Below are positions 6,945 through 10,410 of a stretch of DNA of 10,410 bases, piece by piece. The stretch is from Baffinella frigidus (lineage: Eukaryota; Cryptophyceae; Cryptomonadales; Baffinellaceae), in assembly GCA_026770585.1 (NCBI GenBank), contig MU646461.1, forward strand, positions 501,978-512,387, read 5' to 3'. Position numbers and translations under genes: made by a program. The notes below the pieces were generated by a model. It saw only the letters and a list, made by a program, of their open reading frames with translations. It made no database searches and had not been told where the DNA came from. Position 1 is the stretch's first letter; every line of letters starts with the position of its first letter.

Positions 6945-7024
6945 CTGAGTAAAATTGAGCTCGCCACAAATGTATTTTGGTTCCTGCTCTAAATGTATTT
7001 TATGGCGAGCCCAGTTTCACTCAG
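6945..7024. repeat. 80-bp element with 22-bp inverted ends
   Basis: CTGAGT.AAA.TG.GCTCGCCA at the left pairs with TGGCGAGC and onward to ACTCAG at the right, with three mismatches. Inside, AAATGTATTTT is directly repeated. It has no relation to the other families that I can see. Confidence 0.5.
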
Positions 7025-7069
7025 AGCCCCAGCAGCTTCGCGCACGAAGGCGCGCGGTTTCGGGTCTTA

Positions 7070-7108
7070 ACCTGGGTTTGGGGTTCAGGGTTTAGGGTTT
7101 AGGGTTAT
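7070..7108 (+). repeat. Short TTTAGGG tract 4
   Basis: GGGTTTGGGGTTCAGGGTTT, then AGGGTTTAGGGTTATT. It directly precedes R copy 3. Confidence 0.7.
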
Positions 7109-7122
7109 TGACTTATTGATTA

Positions 7123-7230
7123 GGGGGGAAAGGCGAGGTTTATTAAGTTGACATGCACGACCGCTTCACGCCAGGGGGAGAGGTGGGACGAGACCACAGG
7201 GCTGCCCTAACCACCCCCGGAGGATGGGTG
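7123..7230 (+). repeat. R repeat, copy 3 (longest)
   Basis: GGGGGGAAAGGCGAGGTTTA, then TTAAGTTGACATGCACGACC, CGCCAGGGGGAGAGG, and a right part (GGGACGAGACCACAGGGCTG, CCTAACCACCCC) matching copy 1 only. Confidence 0.7.
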
Positions 7231-7424
7231 TTTGACTCTTCTTCGTCGTTTACTTCATCTGCGCCAATCTTCGGGGAGCATCCCTCGGAGACAGACTGAG
7301 CGGGGTATAACATGGACCGATCATAGTCTGGTTAAGGCACGGGTTAGGCAATAACGGCGAAACCTCTTTAATAAATTCAGTAATCAGTAATCAGTAAAGG
7401 ATCTCTCCACTAGGACGACCTTTA
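7230..7424. other. No gene seen
   Basis: Mixed-composition DNA between R copy 3 and the S-variant repeat. A short AATCAGT microsatellite lies near 7376-7398. I see no coding bias. Confidence 0.5.
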
Positions 7425-7454
7425 CGTCCTTTAGGTCCTTTCCATTGGATCCTT

Positions 7455-7552
7455 GAGGTCCTTTAGGTTTCTTCGAGCTCCCAACATAGGTGGACAACGG
7501 AACTTATCCTGCAGAAAGGCCATGCTTCCTTTTGGATCACAACAGGCCCCCC
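7455..7552 (+). repeat. S-variant repeat, intact copy
   Basis: AGGTCCTTTAGGTTTCTTCG, AGCTCCCAACATAGG, GGAACTTATCCTGCAGA, CATGCTTCCTTTTGGATCAC. It serves as the uninterrupted reference for the copy split by the family III element at 3277. Confidence 0.6.
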
Positions 7553-7637
7553 GGTGCAGAAGGATCGGAGGCTTTGACCATACTTATTATGGAGCTCATG
7601 GAGCTTTAATGAACCGTTGTACAGCAGCACGCCTTGA

Positions 7638-7732
7638 GGTCCTTTAGGTTTTAATTTCGCCCAACATATGCCAACGACACCAGGACACGCCGTTCCGTGG
7701 AAGGGATCTGCAGAGAAAGCATATTCGTTAAG
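7638..7732 (+). repeat. S repeat, copy 3
   Basis: GGTCCTTTAGGTTTTAATTT, CGCCCAACATATGCCAACGA, then an 8-base insertion relative to copy 1, then CGCCGTTCCGTGGAAGGGAT and CTGCAGAGAAAGCAT. It carries a single GTCCTTTAG unit. Confidence 0.65.
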
Positions 7733-7904
7733 CATATCCTTTGGGCCGCGAACGGCTTTGACCATGAATCAATCTCTGGAAGGGAGGCCGTAAAATTGCT
7801 GGAAAGACATTTCTGGAGTTAAGGTGCACGTACGGACTTTTGCTTAATTCTCAAAAATTGATGATTCAGCGTTTCAGGGTTTTACACCGTGTGTGTCCAG
7901 CAAC

Positions 7905-7934
7905 CTGGTACAAACCAGGACATGTTTGTACCAG
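7905..7934. promoter_or_regulatory. Perfect 11-bp inverted repeat upstream of serC
   Basis: CTGGTACAAAC (7905-7915) is the exact reverse complement of GTTTGTACCAG (7924-7934), with an 8-base spacer. It ends 14 bases before the TATA-like box. It could bind a dimeric regulator or form a hairpin. It could also be another small palindrome of the kind abundant in this window, so a regulatory role is only inferred. Confidence 0.4.
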
Positions 7935-7948
7935 AATACTTTTAGAGA

Positions 7949-7955
7949 TATAAAA
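7949..7955 (+). promoter_or_regulatory. TATA-like box upstream of serC
   Basis: TATAAAA within GAGATATAAAAAGCC lies 128 bases before the serC start codon. It is in a plausible position for a core promoter, but in AT-rich flanking DNA such a match can occur by chance. If the organism is a dinoflagellate, a TATA box would not be expected to matter. Confidence 0.35.
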
Positions 7956-8083
7956 AGCCTTAAAAAGGGTCACCGTCGAACCTGCCCGTATCTTCCAAAA
8001 AACCCTAATTTCCAAAAACGGGTATCTTTGACATTGCCACGAACTCCTGAAAATCCTCTCAGTCACCACGAGACGCATCAGAC

Positions 8084-9992
8084 ATGGCGGCTCCTCCGAA
8101 GCCCAACTGCCCCAACTTCTCCTCTGGACCGTGCGCGAAGCGGCCGGGGTTCTCTCCGGCCACCGCGTATGCCGGGACTCCCTTCGGTCGCTCCCACCGG
8201 GCGGCCATCGGTATCGGGAAGATCCGCGAGAGCATGGAGCTGACCAGGGAGATCCTCAAGATCCCCAAGGACTACCTGGTCGCGATGGTGCCCGCGTCTG
8301 ACACTGGCGCCGTTGAGATGATGATGTGGCAGCTGCTGGGGCCGCGCGGCGTCACGGTCGCGCACTGGGAGTCCTTTGGCAGCGGCTGGTGAGTCTTTCA
8401 CCCACGGTCGCAATCGACACGTTTTCAGAAGTTCAGCGGGCCGGGGCGGCGGCCCCGCCTTGCCTCTTTGGAATACCATTTCGCAACCAACTATCTCCTC
8501 GCGCACATCGCGCTACGACACACATGCACCTGCCAGCGCGTTCGGCGCTGGCCCACGCTCACTGCCCCGCAACATTGTTATCTTTTGTTGATGCTGTGTG
8601 GGTCCCACCAGGATGCAAGACGCGGAGAAGCAGCTGAAGCTGCCGAAGCTGCGCAACCTCAAGGGGGCCTTCGGGGAGCTCCCGGACCTCAAGTCCATCG
8701 ACTTCAAGGACGACCTCATCTTCACGTTCAACGGTAACACTCGCGCCACGAGGATATGTATTTCTGTCTCGGTCTATTCGGGCTCGCCAATCTGCTTCCC
8801 CCGGTCTCTTTCCCGCGCCAAAGTTGACGGATGTGTACCGCACATCCAGCATGTCAACTTGAGAATAGTCAGCCAACCCGAGTGAGGCAGAGCTAGGATA
8901 TCGCGCCCCTGCGCTGGACCCTGCACCGAGCACGAGGAGGCACGCCACGCGGACCCCGCGCCCCTCCCGGCCCTGCACACTCACGTGCGCTTCCCTGGTG
9001 GATGGGACGTCTTTTGGGGGGATGCGACGTCTTTTGGGTGGGATGGGGCGGGACGACTCGTGGGTGACCACAGAGTGCGGTGGGCAAGACACGACGTCGG
9101 GCGTTGCACCCCTCCCTGCAACCGCGCGCGCGCTGATGAGCAGGGCAGGAACACTGTGGCTCTCAAGGGAAGGCGCAGTGTGGTTCTCAACGGCAGGAGC
9201 ACCGTGGTTCTCCCATGCTCCTGCTCCCCCTGGCCGCCTCGTGACGCCCAGAGTGCGGTGGGCAGGCGCTTCCGTGAGGGGAGGGGAGGGTACACACCAC
9301 ACACTCGGGCATTTCCTGCCCGAATGCCCCTTCGTAGCACTTCGTAGCCCGGAGACCCCTTCGTAGCCCGCTGTGTGCTGTGTGGGAGTGTGTGCATCCC
9401 TGACCACACGAGTGCGCTCAGGCACTACGTCCGGCGTGCGCGTTCCGGACTCGGACATTTCCTGCCCGAAAACCCTTTCGTAGCCCGCTGTGTGCTGCGT
9501 GGAGTGTATGCATCCCTGACCACAACACTGTGGTTCTCGCGTGCTCCTCCCCTGGCGTGCCTCCTCGTGACGCCAACGCGGTGGGCAGGCACGACGTCGG
9601 GCGTGCGCGTGCCGGACCTCGACTGGATTCCGGACGACCGCGAGGGCCTCACCATCTGCGACGCTACCTCCGCCGCGTTCGCCATGGTGCGCCTCGACCC
9701 TACCCTACACCCTCACCCTACACCCTCAACCGTGCACCCTGCACCCTACACCCTACGCCCTGCACCCCAGTCGATATCCATGAAGCCCAGTCGATATCCC
9801 ATGGTGAGGGCCGCGCGCCTAACCCCTACACCCTGAACCCTACACCCTAACCCCCACCCCCTACACCAGGACATCGACTGGAAGAAGATCGACGTGCTCA
9901 CCTACTCGTGGCAGAAGTGCCTCGGGGGGGAGGGCGCGCACGGGATGCTCGTCATCTCGCCGCGCGCCGTCCAGCGCCTTGAGTCCTTCAAG
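8084..9992 (+). CDS. serC: Phosphoserine aminotransferase, 5' part, four exons (3' end outside window)
   Basis: A PLP-dependent transaminase of the phosphorylated serine pathway, converting 3-phosphohydroxypyruvate plus glutamate to phosphoserine. Exons read from the sequence are 8084-8388, 8612-8733, 9589-9686 and 9870-9992 (intron phases 2, 1, 0), giving 216 residues so far against roughly 360-390 for the family. Visible motifs: [13 protein letters not shown] (11-23), SHR (37-39), [10 protein letters not shown] (69-78, PLP-phosphate region), ICDATSAAF (165-173) with Asp167 for the PLP ring nitrogen, and [13 protein letters not shown] (188-200) with Lys191 as Schiff-base lysine. The 24-residue Asp-Lys spacing equals that of E. 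coli SerC (D174/K198). Wording such as WESFGSGW resembles the alphaproteobacterial/Methanosarcina-type branch as I remember it. The start follows an in-frame TGA at 8048 and lies just before the conserved N-terminus, so no transit peptide is visible. The next exon must lie downstream of the window. The family call is strong; the exact junctions are inferred. Confidence 0.9.
8389..8611 (+). other. serC intron 1 (223 nt, phase 2)
   Basis: The donor is GTGAGT after GGCTG and the acceptor is CCACCAG before GATG. Splicing completes the Trp102 codon (TG plus G) and joins WESFGSGW to [10 protein letters not shown], which matches the family's continuous order. Around 8438-8459 a GC-rich self-complementary stretch (GGCCGGGG...CCCCGCC) could fold as a hairpin. 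I see no coding potential in the intron. Confidence 0.85.
8821..8860. repeat. Nested hairpin in serC intron 2
   Basis: AAGTTGAC pairs with GTCAACTT (outer, 8 bp). Inside, GGATGTG pairs with CACATCC around the 5-base loop TACCG. A 5-base bulge AGCAT lies on the right side only. Confidence 0.6.
9001..9040 (+). repeat. Short tandem GATG.GACGTCTTTTGGG
   Basis: GATGGGACGTCTTTTGGG is followed at once by GATGCGACGTCTTTTGGG. It is part of the internally repetitive intron 2. Confidence 0.65.
9077..9104 (+). repeat. Copy of the exon-3 splice acceptor inside intron 2
   Basis: GCGGTGGGCAAG followed by ACACGACGTCGGGCGT matches the true junction at 9578-9604 almost base for base, but with AAG in place of CAG and AC in place of GC. 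It then diverges. Confidence 0.65.
9145..9217 (+). repeat. About 24-bp tandem GTGGTTCTC units
   Basis: Three units carrying CACTGTGGCTCTC, GCAGTGTGGTTCTC and GCACCGTGGTTCTC follow each other. A further unit at about 9526-9540 lies close to the real acceptor. Confidence 0.55.
9414..9456 (+). repeat. Second copy of exon-3 start in intron 2, with CAG acceptor
   Basis: GCGCTCAG precedes GC ACT ACG TCC GGC, then GTG CGC GTT CCG GAC. It encodes TTSGVRVPD exactly as exon 3 does, differing only at three third-codon positions. It then reads S-D-I-S-C-P and meets a TAG at 9481. No donor follows at once. Confidence 0.65.
9687..9869 (+). other. serC intron 3 (183 nt, phase 0) made largely of telomere-like repeat
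   Basis: The donor is GTGCGC after GCCATG and the acceptor is CTACACCAG before GACATC. Splicing joins SAAFAM to [16 protein letters not shown]. Most of the intron is CCCTACA, CCCTCAC, CCCTAAC and CCCTGCA units, the complement of the TTTAGGG/TGTAGGG-like tracts elsewhere in the window. A 20-bp period duplication of CCCAGTCGATATCC lies at 9766-9779 and 9786-9799. A second CATG|GTGAGG donor-like site at 9803/9804 lies in frame with exon 3. Confidence 0.8.
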
Positions 9993-9993
9993 G

Positions 9994-10036
9994 TCCTCTC
10001 TCTCTCTCTCTCCCTCCCTCCCTCCCTCTCTCTCTC
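9994..10036 (+). repeat. TC/CCTC pyrimidine microsatellite
   Basis: A run of TC and CCTC units lies immediately after the exon-4 donor. Polypyrimidine sequence normally sits before an acceptor, so its place after the donor is unusual and probably reflects slippage. Confidence 0.8.
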
Positions 10037-10088
10037 CACCTCTGGATCCTGCATCACTCGGCGCGAAACCTCTGCATACACCACCCCC

Positions 10089-10136
10089 ACACCCTCCAAC
10101 GTCACCATCGGGACACCCTCCAACGTCACCATCGGG
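10089..10136 (+). repeat. Perfect 24-bp tandem duplication
   Basis: ACACCCTCCAACGTCACCAT plus CGGG occurs at 10089-10112 and again exactly at 10113-10136. The identity suggests a recent duplication. Confidence 0.85.
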
Positions 10137-10313
10137 ACCCTCCCAAATCAGACATCTCAGCCCCGCCCCCCCAGCACAAAGGTGTAGGGAGAAGAGCGCC
10201 AGCCTCGTGTGACCAGACAGATTGGCCGATGCTGAAGATCAACCTGCAACCCCTCCCCTCGTGTGCAGTCGGATATATCCTAAACGCTAGACCCTCAGAC
10301 AGACGGACCGCCC

Positions 10314-10410
10314 GATATCCTGCCAACTGACGCCCTATCCTGTGCCAACTGCCGCCCTATCCTGCCAACTGCCGCCCTATCCTGCCAACTGCCGCCCTAT
10401 CCTGTGCCAA
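10314..10410 (+). repeat. 20/22-bp tandem array running off the window
   Basis: CTATCCTGCCAACTGCCGCC (20 bp) alternates with a 22-bp form containing CCTGTGCCAACTG. About five units are visible and the last is cut by the window edge. The first unit begins GATATCC. Confidence 0.85.

Larger units (their letters stand above)
8734..9588 (+). other. serC intron 2 (855 nt, phase 1) packed with internal duplications
   Basis: The donor is GTAACA after TTCAACG and the acceptor is GGGCAG before GCACGACG. Splicing restores a glycine codon and yields [12 protein letters not shown], as the family requires. The intron is GC-rich and holds three kinds of repeated module: acceptor-like blocks copying the exon-3 start (near 9077, 9255 and 9414), GTGGTTCTC blocks (near 9155, 9181, 9202, 9530), and blocks reading TTTCCTGCCCGAA followed by TTCGTAGCCCGCTGTGTGCTG-like sequence (near 9311-9400 and 9457-9520). 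Long open frames cross it on both strands, but these reflect base composition rather than genes. Confidence 0.85.
9993..10410 (+). other. Start of serC intron 4 (acceptor outside window)
   Basis: After exon 4 (RLESFK) the sequence gives GTCCTC, a weak GT donor, and enters a pyrimidine run that cannot be family sequence. The expected next segment, a proline-rich KIFR-type region in this family, does not appear before 10410 in any frame I read. I therefore treat the remainder as intron. The exact donor is less certain than those of introns 1-3. Confidence 0.65.

Noticed and set aside
1897-7732. A peptide like VVG.CW.KLKPKGPKG, open on the minus strand in several S copies, suggesting a shared coding exon.
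   Set aside because: Differences between copies fall at first and second codon positions as often as third (GTA/CTA/ATA, GAG/GCG), and one copy has an 8-base frame-breaking insertion. The KPKGPKG part is just the CCTAAAGGA repeat translated.
8559-9458. A 299-codon open frame on the minus strand across serC exon 2 and intron 2.
   Set aside because: It overlaps a well-supported exon on the other strand and crosses repeat modules. Its length is explained by GC-rich third positions opposite serC and by a GC-rich intron, and the product has no recognisable domain.
8985-9836. Plus-strand open frames inside introns 2 and 3 as separate genes.
   Set aside because: They consist of repeat modules and telomere-like sequence. 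The only family-matching part is exon 3, which is already assigned to serC.
1-10410. A CRISPR array or a bacterial accessory island.
   Set aside because: No regularly spaced identical repeats with unique spacers are seen. The intron-split gene and TTTAGGG tracts point to a eukaryotic nucleus.

Overview
The window looks like nuclear DNA from a eukaryote, most likely a microalga. The one gene I recognise is split by GT-AG introns. Three long tracts are degenerate TTTAGGG repeats, the telomere motif known from plants, green algae, dinoflagellates and some other algae. Coding DNA has GC-rich third codon positions, while the surrounding DNA is mixed and full of short palindromes. I cannot name the species or decide between lineages from the sequence alone.

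Layout. 1-1810: a cluster of palindromic mini-elements (family I) with flanking duplications, a TTTAGGG tract and a short dispersed repeat (R1). 1897-2000: first copy of a dispersed repeat (S). 2170-2904: a GC3-rich open frame of 124 codons, followed by protein-like segments in shifting frames, probably a decayed or misread gene that I cannot identify. 3069-5500: almost solid repeats. They include five elements with inverted ends (3277-3450, 3932-4113, 4569-4747, 5099-5272, 5286-5445), more S copies, direct duplications and short hairpins. One element sits inside an S-type copy and appears to be flanked by a 5-bp target duplication. 5630-7230: two long TTTAGGG tracts and a short one, with R and S copies between them. 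7230-7900: further S copies and little else.

8084-9992: the first four exons of a phosphoserine aminotransferase gene (serC type, serine biosynthesis). It runs from its start codon past the PLP lysine and leaves the window before its C-terminal half. A TATA-like box and a perfect 11-bp inverted repeat lie upstream. Its introns are unusual. Intron 2 carries several duplicated copies of its own acceptor and exon-3 start. Intron 3 is largely a telomere-like CCCTACA tract with a duplicated donor that would add 39 in-frame codons. Intron 4 begins with a long pyrimidine run and tandem repeats, and the window ends inside a 20/22-bp tandem array.

The most notable pattern is the 11-base motif CCTACNGTAGG. 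It occurs ten times, at the centre or in an arm of structurally different palindromic repeats. Families with different ends appear to share it, which suggests related small mobile or hairpin-forming elements. The sequence alone does not show any further molecular system.
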